From positions 1 through 61,603 of the IMG/VR virus record IMGVR_UViG_3300022885_000015: 61,603 nucleotides of DNA. One strand, 5' to 3'. A model generated the notes under the pieces. It worked only from the letters and a program-made list of their open reading frames with translations, was not told the DNA's origin and searched no databases. Origin of the DNA: a virus. Positions 32,891 to 41,310 of this stretch are shown one piece after another (positions within the stretch are counted from its first letter, which is position 1; the number at the start of each line of letters is the position of its first letter). The translations under genes and the position numbers were made by a program.

Positions 32891-33583
32891 TTATCTAAGT
32901 AGGCGCAGAGCGTTGTTTGAAGCCTCAATGATCTGTTTTTTAGTAAGAAATGCCTTCTCTTGATAATCTTCGGCTCGGGCCTTATAAATGCCTGACTGGC
33001 TCAGGTGACCTTCTTCGCGTAGTTTAATGCGTTTTTTCATTGCTCGATATAAATCATCACGCAATGCGACATATTTTGCTTCAAGCTGGATGATATGTTG
33101 TGGAGATGTTTGGTTTAAAGGAATACCTTTGTTTAGTAGTCGAACAAGACCGCGAGCGGCTTCATAAATATACAACCCCTCAACTATTACTTGGTTGTTC
33201 AAATTATTGATAATATCATATGTCTTAATATTTTTCTTTGAATATGATGGCCTTTCAACTATTTTAATCTTCCAATTTCCGATACTAATACTATCATCGC
33301 TGTGATTAGTATTGAGTGCTTCCCGTATTTCAGGGTCATTGCTTTCTTGTAATGACTGTGCAGATTTTTCTGCTGTATCGGTAAAGCCTTCAGTAATGGC
33401 CAAAAATTTAGCCATTTGTGGATCTCTAGCCGATGATAACGCTGGAGGGGCTATCTTACCATCGGTATTTGGTGTTTCCGTGAATGGTATTTCTGGATCC
33501 GAATGAACTGATCCGTCAAATCCTGAATCCAAGATAGCACGTAGTCTCTTCATTTCATTCTTTTCTTCAGTGGAAACCATCAT
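32891..33583 (-). CDS. hypothetical protein (230 aa)
   Basis: Starts with ATGATG behind GGAGGG and overlaps the previous stop. The N-terminal half is disordered. NWKIKIVERPSYSKKNIKTY and VEGLYIYEAARGLVRLLNKG form a small alpha/beta unit, and a Lys/Arg-rich helix ends the protein. Not recognised; virion cluster. Confidence 0.6.
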   Translation of the reverse strand: MMVSTEEKNEMKRLRAILDSGFDGSVHSDPEIPFTETPNTDGKIAPPALSSARDPQMAKFLAITEGFTDTAEKSAQSLQESNDPEIREALNTNHSDDSISIGNWKIKIVERPSYSKKNIKTYDIINNLNNQVIVEGLYIYEAARGLVRLLNKGIPLNQTSPQHIIQLEAKYVALRDDLYRAMKKRIKLREEGHLSQSGIYKARAEDYQEKAFLTKKQIIEASNNALRLLR

Positions 33584-33810
33584 TCCCTCCAGGCTGGTTG
33601 AATTTTATTAACTGTATAATATACTATACTATCATCATTGGAAAATCTATTTAAAACTCCACGTGATACGAGATTGCGAGCCAATTCTTGCTCTCTTTCT
33701 GACAGTTTTTCCTTATCAAATTCTTTGGATTCGTCAATCTTATCAACGAGCTTGGATTCCTCGTTGTTGATTGGCATTCGTAATCCACCAAGGACTTCTA
33801 TCCAACGCAT
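33580..33810 (-). CDS. small hypothetical protein, possibly winged-helix-like (76 aa)
   Basis: EREQELARNLVSRGVLNRFS and DSIVYYTVNK resemble the recognition helix and wing of a winged-helix fold, but the match is only by pattern. An ATG at 33777 with GGTGG upstream is an alternative start. Confidence 0.55.
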   Translation of the reverse strand: MRWIEVLGGLRMPINNEESKLVDKIDESKEFDKEKLSEREQELARNLVSRGVLNRFSNDDSIVYYTVNKIQPAWRE

Positions 33811-34619
33811 TATTTGGTTGCGGCTGTTTTGCCACGCTTCAATCGGTGAGTTGGGTGGGTTTTATTAGAATATTTTTTATCACTAACAATTGTATTAACT
33901 TCAAACAGTGACTTGCGGAAACCTGAACCAGAAGCATTTGATCCTTCACGGAGCGTTTTGTTTGCATTACGCCTTGTTACTCGACCTTCCTTGAGGTACT
34001 GCGCACCCATTGCACGGATCTGCGCAACAACTTCTTCAGCGTGGTGTAAAACATCCTTGAAATCTGCAATCTTCAAGTTTGGTGCAGAAGACAATAAACT
34101 GTCTAAATTGCTTTCCATTTCTGAACGAACGTCACCAACCATATCAGATCCCATTCCCATATCCATTCTTGAATCTGGCATCATTGGTTCTGGTTCTACT
34201 GATGGTAGATCATCCATTGAAACCATGTCATCGTCCATATCAGGACCCATGTCATCTCCTGGCATATCGTCGAGCTCTGGTGCCATATCATCCATTTCTG
34301 GATCAAATGGTTCTTCAACTGGTTCATCTCCCAATTCGCCAGGCATTCCGCTATCGCCCATTGGGTCGATTACCGGATCATCATCGAAGTCATCAATTCC
34401 ATCAAACTCATCTTCGTTAACGGCTTCCTTGTCATCTTTTCCAGACTTCTTATCGGCCCAATCAGGAACACCATCACCATCTTCGTCAGGTTTTTTATCA
34501 TCTTCTTCATCGATTTGTTTAACAATCGGAAGATTACTGTGGATTCCTGCTAGTTTCTGTAGACGACCAACACTTGCGAAGCCAAGAACCTGCTCATCTA
34601 ATTTATTATCTTTTGTCAT
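33810..34619 (-). CDS. Asp-rich protein with a calcium-binding-like repeat (269 aa)
   Basis: The ATG at 34617-34619 lies just after the upstream stop; the frame is open to 34754. DEDGDGVPDWADKK matches a thrombospondin type-3 calcium motif. Residues about 95-185 are almost wholly Asp, Met, Pro and Glu. The C-terminus turns basic (VTRRNANKTLREGS). Probably a head or scaffold-type protein; not identified. Confidence 0.6.
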   Translation of the reverse strand: MTKDNKLDEQVLGFASVGRLQKLAGIHSNLPIVKQIDEEDDKKPDEDGDGVPDWADKKSGKDDKEAVNEDEFDGIDDFDDDPVIDPMGDSGMPGELGDEPVEEPFDPEMDDMAPELDDMPGDDMGPDMDDDMVSMDDLPSVEPEPMMPDSRMDMGMGSDMVGDVRSEMESNLDSLLSSAPNLKIADFKDVLHHAEEVVAQIRAMGAQYLKEGRVTRRNANKTLREGSNASGSGFRKSLFEVNTIVSDKKYSNKTHPTHRLKRGKTAATK

Positions 34620-34620
34620 A

Positions 34621-35274
34621 TCATTCGTCTCCCGAATTAAATTCTTTGCGGTGCTTTCCACCACGTCTATCTTGTTTAGTATATTTAGCTGCGGTGTGTG
34701 GACCAGAACCCGTTTGTTGTATACCAGCGAGCCCTGTTCGATGTCTTTTGACAATTTTTTTCTTGGTTTTGTTTTCTTCTTCTTTTGAATCTCTAACTAT
34801 ATGGCTTGCTGTAAGCATTTTGTTTAATCCACGCCCAATTTTGTATGCTGATTCTCGGTCACCGAGTTTTAACTGGTAGTTTCCTGTACCATCATCCATA
34901 TAATCAATTTCGTTTTCATCCAAATAATCTGAAATCCTTTTAGTCAACTCTTGTGGTACTATTGCAGCATAAGTGAAACCAGCAGATTCCAGCATGTCTC
35001 GATCTAACAAGTTAGTTTCCCTCATTTCTACAAATTTTATAGTCGGATTAATACTATGTACTATATCTTGTACTTGTTTCGCATCATCGATATCTAATGC
35101 ATTTGCGAGTGCCATATACGAAGAATCTGTTGTTTTCGCTGCTATTTGTTGGGCTGATTCGATATCCGAATTATCAAGCTCGTCATCTTTTTTACCGGTA
35201 ATTGCACCAGCTAGGCTCCGTTCAATTGAATTTTGATAGTCTCGCAAAACCTCAGTTAGAGTTTTTTCAGTCAT
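34621..35274 (-). CDS. hypothetical protein (217 aa)
   Basis: Helical N-terminal half, an alpha/beta middle (SAGFTYAAIVPQELTKRISD and ENEIDYMDDGTGNYQLKLGD) and a very basic tail. Its ATG overlaps the previous stop. Not recognised; virion cluster. Confidence 0.6.
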   Translation of the reverse strand: MTEKTLTEVLRDYQNSIERSLAGAITGKKDDELDNSDIESAQQIAAKTTDSSYMALANALDIDDAKQVQDIVHSINPTIKFVEMRETNLLDRDMLESAGFTYAAIVPQELTKRISDYLDENEIDYMDDGTGNYQLKLGDRESAYKIGRGLNKMLTASHIVRDSKEEENKTKKKIVKRHRTGLAGIQQTGSGPHTAAKYTKQDRRGGKHRKEFNSGDE

Positions 35275-35582
35275 TACTTACCTGCCTGTTTATTAAGTCT
35301 TTGAACTCTAATTGAAGCTGGATTTCTCTTTTTTGTCTTTAAGGCCTTACGGGACATACGCTTTCCCTTAGCAGCTTTTGTTTTTTTCAACGTCATACGC
35401 TTTTTAGGATCAGGTGCGCGTCCACATGCGGCGGCGGATGCAACAATACGACCTTGTTTTGGGCCAGCAGTACACCTGAATTTACGAACAACCTTCTTAC
35501 CAGATCTCGCCCAAATACGTTTTACTGATTCCCCAAGTTCTTTCTCGAAATCATCATCTTCAAATAATTCGTCAAGTGTCAT
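35274..35582 (-). CDS. conserved basic T4-like phage protein (102 aa)
   Basis: An acidic leader MTLDELFEDDDFEKELGES is followed by KRIWARSGKKVVRKFRCTAG and RMTLKKTKAAKGKRMSRKAL, ending NPASIRVQRLN. This pattern is highly conserved in T4-like marine phages as I remember it. The basic charge suggests DNA or scaffold contact in the head. An AATAAATA box lies upstream. Confidence 0.7.
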   Translation of the reverse strand: MTLDELFEDDDFEKELGESVKRIWARSGKKVVRKFRCTAGPKQGRIVASAAACGRAPDPKKRMTLKKTKAAKGKRMSRKALKTKKRNPASIRVQRLNKQAGK

Positions 35583-35617
35583 TTTATTGCCCTTCTGTGT
35601 TTAACCCTAGTTAGTTG

Positions 35618-35625
35618 TATTTATT
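35618..35625 (-). promoter_or_regulatory. candidate late promoter box
   Basis: AATAAATA on the minus strand, 36 bases before the ATG at 35582. Confidence 0.4.
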
Positions 35626-36595
35626 ACTTTATGCCTGATAATCTTCTAAGTTTAACAAGTGCATTCTCATGAACGTTTCTATTTGAATTGAGTGCCTCGT
35701 ATTCATCATGACTCAAATACATATCACTATCCGAATCATAATATTTTCCTTCCTTCGGGTCATAATAAACAACCTTCCCACTTCTAGTTCCGAATGGTCC
35801 TTCTAAGCCGGCGCGTTCTTGATATCTTTCTGTATTAATTCCCGGAACTACATGATAACCCTCATCAACCATTCCCATATATTTTTTTAACTTGGGAGCA
35901 AGAATTTTCTCACCATAGTTGTAAAGATCTTTGTACATGTCATGGAATGCATTTTCATCTTCTGCTCGGGATTTTAAACCGCCAACTAACGCATCAAGTA
36001 GATGTTCCATATTATATTCATAATCTTCTGGATCTTTAGAATGCCCTTCTAGGTCAACATTATCAATTTCATACTTTAAAGCTTCAGCCATCTTTTCGAA
36101 TTCTTCTTCATTGTCACCCCAATAAGCATCAGCGGCTTTGGAGTCAAAATCATCAGGGTAGGCCTCACCAAGTTGACCTAATTCAACGTGGACATCGTTA
36201 TATCCTTTACGTTTTAAAGCGCGAGCAAATCGTCTGGCTTCACGTTCAGTTTCAAAATTATCATTACCGATGTCTTTCTTATCTGGAGAAACATAAGTAA
36301 CTTTCCATGCACCGCGGCCATCTGGTCCTAATTGAGTATCTTCATTGGTTGATTCAAGTGGAATTTCTTGATCTGCAAATGATTTTTTAGCAAGCCTAGT
36401 AAACATACCACGCATATTGGTCGCATCATCTATACTATCCACATCAAAACGCGCTTCCGTCGACCTGGCGAAATTCTTCAGGATCCCGCGTTTAAGCTCT
36501 TCGATATCATATTCTTTCAAATTAAATCCTGTTTCAAGCAAAGATTCAATTGCTTCTCGAATAAGTTTATTTCTAAAGTTTTTAGTTGTTAACAT
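35624..36595 (-). CDS. probable virion-associated protein (323 aa)
   Basis: A leader-like start (RNKLIREAIESLLETGFNLK). WKVTYVSPDKKDIGNDNFET then AREARRFARALKRKGYND-like helices form a middle alpha/beta domain. A Tyr/Asp-rich end (YDPKEGKYYDSDSDMYLSHD) and ENALVKLRRLSGIK close it. Short R-L-x-x-L-x-G ends recur in this cluster (compare VGRLQKLAGI in the Asp-rich protein). Not recognised. Confidence 0.6.
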   Translation of the reverse strand: MLTTKNFRNKLIREAIESLLETGFNLKEYDIEELKRGILKNFARSTEARFDVDSIDDATNMRGMFTRLAKKSFADQEIPLESTNEDTQLGPDGRGAWKVTYVSPDKKDIGNDNFETEREARRFARALKRKGYNDVHVELGQLGEAYPDDFDSKAADAYWGDNEEEFEKMAEALKYEIDNVDLEGHSKDPEDYEYNMEHLLDALVGGLKSRAEDENAFHDMYKDLYNYGEKILAPKLKKYMGMVDEGYHVVPGINTERYQERAGLEGPFGTRSGKVVYYDPKEGKYYDSDSDMYLSHDEYEALNSNRNVHENALVKLRRLSGIK

Positions 36596-36649
36596 TCCCT
36601 AAATCCCTTCAATTTGTCATGGTGACATTATGCCACAGTATATTATATT

Positions 36650-36657
36650 TATTTAGC
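36650..36657 (-). promoter_or_regulatory. candidate late promoter box
   Basis: GCTAAATA followed by AATATAATATAC on the minus strand, 55 bases before the ATG at 36595. Confidence 0.5.
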
Positions 36658-36681
36658 AGATTCTGAAGTTCTAGATACAAG

Positions 36682-36706
36682 AATGGCGGGGACAAGCCCC
36701 GCCATT
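36682..36706 (-). terminator. strong hairpin terminator
   Basis: AATGGCGGGG and CCCCGCCATT pair perfectly over 10 bp around a 5-base loop, 26 bases after the stop at 36732. The T-run is weak, but the stem is very stable in this A+T-rich region. Confidence 0.65.
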
Positions 36707-36731
36707 AAATGTTAAACAATTACTCTAAATA

Positions 36732-37184
36732 TTATAGAGTTGCGTTACGAACGATTGCAACGTTGTTGTTTGTTGTTGGTGTACGGAATACGAATACACC
36801 GTTTGCAGAGTCAAGTGCTTCTGCTAGTAGGTCTGCATCCCATGCTTCTGTATGCTCGATTGCAAACTTGAATACATAAACTGTATCATTTGTATCACCA
36901 TCGTCGGCAACTGCTGGAAGGTCAGTGATACCGGCAACCGCTTCACGAGAAACAGCAACGTTGGAAAGAATTACTGGCTGAGCACGCTGTGAAATTGTTT
37001 CGATTAGGAGGTCTAGGGCAGCCTGTGTGGTTGCGTCGCCCTGTGTTACTTCACCAGATACTGGCGTTCCTTCATCCTGGCCATCTGTTAGGATTGGCTC
37101 AAGTGTGCGAACTGTGAAGAAGTCTAGATTACCAGTAAGAGCTTCTACTCCTGTCTGGCTAAAACCGTTTACTTTAGTTACCAT
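36732..37184 (-). CDS. probable abundant structural protein (150 aa)
   Basis: ATG at 37182-37184 with GGAG upstream; a TTG at 37199 is also in frame. The sequence is rich in Ala, Val, Thr and Asp without Cys (SQTGVEALTGNLDFFTVRTL, then TQAALDLLIETISQRAQPVI), typical of phage shell or tube proteins. A TATAAATA promoter and a strong terminator bracket it alone, which suggests high late expression. Exact identity unknown. Confidence 0.65.
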   Translation of the reverse strand: MVTKVNGFSQTGVEALTGNLDFFTVRTLEPILTDGQDEGTPVSGEVTQGDATTQAALDLLIETISQRAQPVILSNVAVSREAVAGITDLPAVADDGDTNDTVYVFKFAIEHTEAWDADLLAEALDSANGVFVFRTPTTNNNVAIVRNATL

Positions 37185-37244
37185 TTTATTTGTCTCCAAT
37201 AAATGTGTTAATATGGCCTCAAATATTTTGAGTCCGTGTAATAT

Positions 37245-37252
37245 TATTTATA
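37245..37252 (-). promoter_or_regulatory. late-type promoter
   Basis: TATAAATA followed by ATATTAC on the minus strand, 61 bases before the ATG at 37184: a perfect T4-type box for a gene that has its own terminator. Confidence 0.65.
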
Positions 37253-37275
37253 CAAGAAGTATATTTTGTTGCACC

Positions 37276-38238
37276 TTATCTCTTAATTATGGTAGGCTTT
37301 TTCCGGTTTTTCTTTTCTTTTTTGTGATAAATGCTTGCTTTTGGGTCTCCGCCGAATCCCGCACCCAAAGATCCAGGTACAGACGCGATACCACCAGCAC
37401 TTGATCCACCGGAAGTAGCTGTTTCTTCTACATGGTTAAAGCTTTCTTCTGTTGTATTGGATTTTAGCTTGCTGGCAAAGAAACTGTTTAATGCTTTCAT
37501 GTATGGTCCGTTAAGTTTATACCATGCACTATCTAAATAATCAGCTTCTCCGGTAACTTCACCTTCACCACTTCCCCAGCATTGACTACATTCGCCTTGA
37601 TCAACTCCGCTACCATCACAGTATTCACACGTTTCTCCTTCATCATCCATACCTTGACCATGACAGTCAGGACAGTCTTCTTCGTAGTGTCCATTACCGC
37701 CGCATTCATCACAATCTGATTGACTTGGTTTCCATTCATTATAAATTTCTAAAGCATCTGAACCACCGGATAAGGATGAAATATTATATTGATTGGCGAA
37801 TTCAATGAGCATTTGATGCAATTCTGTATCACTTTCATCTTTCCGACCACCCGGCCCATCACCACCAGCATAACCATTATCGAAATATTGCGCATGGCCA
37901 CCATTCTCAACTTGTTGGTTGTGCTTTCCTGCAAGAACTGCAAATGCAGCCAATGGACCATAAGTAACATGGGTATGTTCAATCATATCTCTATAACCTT
38001 GCATTTTATCATTATTTTGCCAATCATCATATGCGACATTCAAAATTGCTTGATGTACGTCACCATTTTTATAATCATCGTCATTAACGATCTTCTGGCG
38101 TAGAGCATCTGTGAAATCATTATCAGCTTCCATCACAATACGACTCTCATTCAACTTTTTCTTTGGTGTCGTATTATTATAACCATCATTAATATGATCC
38201 AACAATTTACGCATCTCTCTCTTTATTTGGTTGACCAT
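37276..38238 (-). CDS. protein with a DnaJ-type zinc centre and no J domain (320 aa)
   Basis: Four C-x-x-C-x-G-x-G motifs lie near residues 180-230: CDECGGNG, CPDCHGQG, CEYCDGSG, CSQCWGSG. This is the zinc centre of DnaJ, without J domain or HPD. Upstream, NGGHAQYFDNGYAGG resembles a DUF4375-type motif. The C-terminus SLGAGFGGDPKASIYHKKEK is Gly-rich then basic. Possibly an assembly chaperone. Overlaps the next gene by 16 bases. Confidence 0.75.
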   Translation of the reverse strand: MVNQIKREMRKLLDHINDGYNNTTPKKKLNESRIVMEADNDFTDALRQKIVNDDDYKNGDVHQAILNVAYDDWQNNDKMQGYRDMIEHTHVTYGPLAAFAVLAGKHNQQVENGGHAQYFDNGYAGGDGPGGRKDESDTELHQMLIEFANQYNISSLSGGSDALEIYNEWKPSQSDCDECGGNGHYEEDCPDCHGQGMDDEGETCEYCDGSGVDQGECSQCWGSGEGEVTGEADYLDSAWYKLNGPYMKALNSFFASKLKSNTTEESFNHVEETATSGGSSAGGIASVPGSLGAGFGGDPKASIYHKKEKKNRKKPTIIKR

Positions 38239-38996
38239 GATCTCTGTTTCCTTATATTTGGATTTTGAACTAATTTATATCCAGCATATGCGCCACCTGC
38301 GGCACCTAATGCCCCAACAGCCAATGTTTTCCAAAAATTACTACCATTTTTCTTTGGCTGTTCTTCTTCTGGATTATTGGCTCCTTTTATCTCATATTTA
38401 TTACTCTTAGCCACTTTTTCTAATACCGGTAGAAGTTCACTCATAATTGCATTTTTTCGTAATGCCATAAGCAACCTAGTCATTGTTAAACGCTTACGCT
38501 CTTCTGTCTGTTCAGACCAATCACTTGCTAATATTCGCATCGAGCGATAATTTGAATTGGATATTCTTAATTTGCTTTGTAGTGTGTATAATAAACGTCT
38601 CGAAAAACCAGTATCCCGTTTATTTTTATGAATATCGTTAAAATATTTTTTAATTTGTGGAAGCGGTAAATTCAATCCTTGGAAAAAAACATCATTCGAT
38701 GAATCATTTTTTAATTGCTTACGGGCTTCCTCGCTATTCTTACCCATCAATACATGCATTAGTACATATAAATCAGTAGATGCGGTTATTAGCCTATCAA
38801 AATTATTATATGTAATGGTCTTTCGAGCATAATTACTTGCAAATCTAGTTGTTGAAAACTCCTGTGATAAAATTTCCATAGCAATAAAATATAGAAATGT
38901 TAGATTAGCAATGTCCTGTGCATCATATTTTGATAAAGCCGATCGACTCCTTATTAATCTACTTTCCAACAAATCATTAAACAGTTCAAAGGTCAT
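38223..38996 (-). CDS. hypothetical helical protein with glycine-zipper end (257 aa)
   Basis: The ATG at 38994-38996 follows the upstream stop closely. Mostly helical and basic (RRLLYTLQSKLRISNSNYRS). Near the end TLAVGALGAAGGAYAGYKLV is a glycine-zipper hydrophobic stretch that could cross or disturb a membrane. Virion or ejection role is conceivable. Confidence 0.6.
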   Translation of the reverse strand: MTFELFNDLLESRLIRSRSALSKYDAQDIANLTFLYFIAMEILSQEFSTTRFASNYARKTITYNNFDRLITASTDLYVLMHVLMGKNSEEARKQLKNDSSNDVFFQGLNLPLPQIKKYFNDIHKNKRDTGFSRRLLYTLQSKLRISNSNYRSMRILASDWSEQTEERKRLTMTRLLMALRKNAIMSELLPVLEKVAKSNKYEIKGANNPEEEQPKKNGSNFWKTLAVGALGAAGGAYAGYKLVQNPNIRKQRSWSTK

Positions 38997-38997
38997 A

Positions 38998-40224
38998 TTA
39001 TTTCTCCACGTATAACTTCTTATTGTTAATATACCTTGCTCCGGCATATCCAAATGCCCAAAGCTTTCTAGCTGTTCCCTGTTCATACGCATTATTTTTC
39101 ATAGGACCAGATATTTGCCGTAAGTAGTTCTTTAAACCATCTTCAATTTCTTTCCCAGCACTTTTTCCATCCGCGGGGCCAGCCTTAACCATAGCCTTCA
39201 TTATCTCTTTACTCAACAAACTGTACTTTTCTTTGTTATCTTTATACATTCCCAAAAGTATATGGGCAAACTCGATAAATTTTCGATTCTTTTCGTCATT
39301 TATCAAAGTACCATTTAATTCTTCCTCGGGGTTTTTGGCATCCTTGTTATTAAGTTTATTCAATTTTTGCAATAATTCCATTTTGGAATCTGGTAGGAGG
39401 CGGTTCTGAACCCATTCAGGGTTCTTACTGGTCCCTTTACCATATTTTAGAAGTGCTGAGATTAAATCTTTTCGAAACTCTTCAGTATCTACTTTCTCTT
39501 CACCTGCACCGTCAGTACCATCATCATTACCGATTCCCAAATAATCTTTGCCAGTATCAATGGCCCAGTTTGCAAAATCGTCAGCTACTGACTTCAAGTT
39601 GAAAGACGCGCCGGCTTCGGTTAATAACACAACAAATTCTAATAGCATGAATCTATCAGCTGAAGTTGGTATACGCATTGAATCAAGTATATTGCGTAAA
39701 TCGTCTGGGTCTTCGGTGTCGTTAGTGTCTTTCGCGACGTTAGGGTCTTTCGTGTCTTTCGTGTCTTTCGGTTGATTCCCCAATCCCGTTGCATCCAAAT
39801 GGTTTTTAATTTTCCCTAATCCTTCTCGTGCATCAAGTTTAGCTTGACTGAAGAAGTCTCTAATTTCTGTTACTTCAAGCCCCAAGCCAAAAAGATACAA
39901 TGCCAGATTACCAACAGTTTTTGTTTTTGTACCATTACGTTTGCGATCTGCATCAGGCCATTTATTATTATCTTTTTTATTACTCGACCATGTATTCCAC
40001 GTATAACCAAACGCATCAACCATATTATCATAAGAATCCACATCTTGCACTTGTTGAGATCCTTTAGCAGATTTTTTAGCATTTCCGCTATCAACCCTGG
40101 CTTGTCCTATACGCTTAGAAGCTTTGCGTTTGGCAGAACCCATAGCTCTACCAATAATACCTTTCTCATCTAAACGATGGGGCATATTATCTAAAATGTC
40201 GCGCATATAATTAGCTGAAGACAT
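38998..40224 (-). CDS. probable virion-associated protein (408 aa)
   Basis: ATG at 40222-40224 with GGAG upstream; the frame is open to 40254. Basic first third, then a short tandem repeat KDTKDTKDPNVAKDTNDTED near residues 160-180 that could vary by slippage, then a helical second half (FVVLLTEAGASFNLKSVADD). Not recognised. Confidence 0.6.
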   Translation of the reverse strand: MSSANYMRDILDNMPHRLDEKGIIGRAMGSAKRKASKRIGQARVDSGNAKKSAKGSQQVQDVDSYDNMVDAFGYTWNTWSSNKKDNNKWPDADRKRNGTKTKTVGNLALYLFGLGLEVTEIRDFFSQAKLDAREGLGKIKNHLDATGLGNQPKDTKDTKDPNVAKDTNDTEDPDDLRNILDSMRIPTSADRFMLLEFVVLLTEAGASFNLKSVADDFANWAIDTGKDYLGIGNDDGTDGAGEEKVDTEEFRKDLISALLKYGKGTSKNPEWVQNRLLPDSKMELLQKLNKLNNKDAKNPEEELNGTLINDEKNRKFIEFAHILLGMYKDNKEKYSLLSKEIMKAMVKAGPADGKSAGKEIEDGLKNYLRQISGPMKNNAYEQGTARKLWAFGYAGARYINNKKLYVEK

Positions 40225-40226
40225 AT

Positions 40227-40424
40227 TTATTTCTCCAAATACCTTTTCAACCAATCAGCAGCATCGTATAATTTATTTCGATTTGCTAGAGAATGCAAAT
40301 CCCACAATTGATCACGTAATGACCGTTGGTCTGGCATAGTAACGCCGGGATTTTCGATTAACGAAATTCTTTTTTCATTAGCCAAATCGTTGATTATCGA
40401 TCTCATAATGGATACGTTAGACAT
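40227..40424 (-). CDS. small hypothetical helical protein (65 aa)
   Basis: SIMRSIINDLANEKRISLIE and LWDLHSLANRNKLYDAADWL are helical. It sits between two coupled genes, 2 bases after each. Not recognised. Confidence 0.6.
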   Translation of the reverse strand: MSNVSIMRSIINDLANEKRISLIENPGVTMPDQRSLRDQLWDLHSLANRNKLYDAADWLKRYLEK

Positions 40425-40426
40425 AA

Positions 40427-40666
40427 TTACTCCTTAGATTCCTTTAACTGGCGAATCTTTCGTTGGAATTTCCGAGGATCTTCCCCTTTGATTGAATTAA
40501 CCAGCCGACGCTTTAGTTCATCTGCTTCTTCCGGGTTAAAGGTTTCATTAATTTGACGCAATACATTTATTGCAGCGACAATTGCGTTGTTGGCTTTTGA
40601 TTCAATAAAAAGATATCTATTATTATCTTTTTCAATCTTATCAAGTTCTTCAATAATGTTTTTCAT
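40427..40666 (-). CDS. small hypothetical helical protein (79 aa)
   Basis: ATG at 40664-40666 with GAGG upstream; the longer frame begins with TTG at 40693. MKNIIEELDKIEKDNNRYLF and a C-terminal basic helix suggest a short coiled coil. Overlaps the next gene by 17 bases. Confidence 0.6.
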   Translation of the reverse strand: MKNIIEELDKIEKDNNRYLFIESKANNAIVAAINVLRQINETFNPEEADELKRRLVNSIKGEDPRKFQRKIRQLKESKE

Positions 40667-41255
40667 TATTTTCCTCGCGTTCGTCTTGTTCAATCTCTTC
40701 TTTTGTATGTGCTTCTAGAATCTCACGCATTTTTTGTGCTGCTAGAGTATAACCATATTCCACGCCTTCAGAGAATGTTCCCTCCCTATCTTCAGTATCG
40801 GAATACATTTCCCAATCGTCGATAATTTTTTCTATACTTTCAGCCAATACCTTTTCTTTTTTATCACTTATATCCTCAATGACTGAATCATACATATAAC
40901 GATTACGTTGCATACTTTCAGTTAATTGTTCTGGGGTATCGTCATTGGTAACATCTTTCAATATTGACGCTAAACATTCACCTACTTCGTATACTGCTTG
41001 GTAATCTTGTTCAGCCATTTTATTACGTAAATTTTCGCATGATTCGAGAACAATTTCTGCAGACGTTCGGTCACCCAACATGCTGCTTATACGGTCAATG
41101 TTCATTTCAAGTAACGTTTCACTCATATTGAATGTGTCTAGAGCAAATTTTGGAATATATTGTTCTTCGGATTCTTCACTAAGACTTGGTCGTTCGACGC
41201 CATAGGCGGCGGCGATGAAGTCCTTCATTTGATCTAAATGGTGTAAATTACTCAC
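40650..41255 (-). CDS. hypothetical acidic helical protein (201 aa)
   Basis: Helical throughout and rich in Glu (LEAHTKEEIEQDEREENNEK at the end). A GCTAAATA box precedes it. It heads the run of probable virion genes that continues to 27.3 kb. Not recognised. Confidence 0.6.
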   Translation of the reverse strand: MSNLHHLDQMKDFIAAAYGVERPSLSEESEEQYIPKFALDTFNMSETLLEMNIDRISSMLGDRTSAEIVLESCENLRNKMAEQDYQAVYEVGECLASILKDVTNDDTPEQLTESMQRNRYMYDSVIEDISDKKEKVLAESIEKIIDDWEMYSDTEDREGTFSEGVEYGYTLAAQKMREILEAHTKEEIEQDEREENNEKHY

Positions 41256-41285
41256 ACTAATACTCCTAAATACAATTCTATCAAC

Positions 41286-41293
41286 TATTTAGC
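41286..41293 (-). promoter_or_regulatory. candidate late promoter box
   Basis: GCTAAATA on the minus strand, 31 bases before the ATG at 41255, between the helicase stop and the late block. Confidence 0.5.
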
Positions 41294-41310
41294 TTAGGTG
41301 TAAATTGTAA

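Noticed and set aside
33913-34788. Plus-strand ORF of 291 codons opposite the Asp-rich gene.
   Set aside because: It is Ser/Pro-rich as expected from the complement of Asp/Met/Glu codons and lies antisense to coupled coding genes.
36682-36706. Palindrome considered as a phage attachment site.
   Set aside because: No integrase gene or tRNA fragment is near; position after a stop codon fits a terminator.
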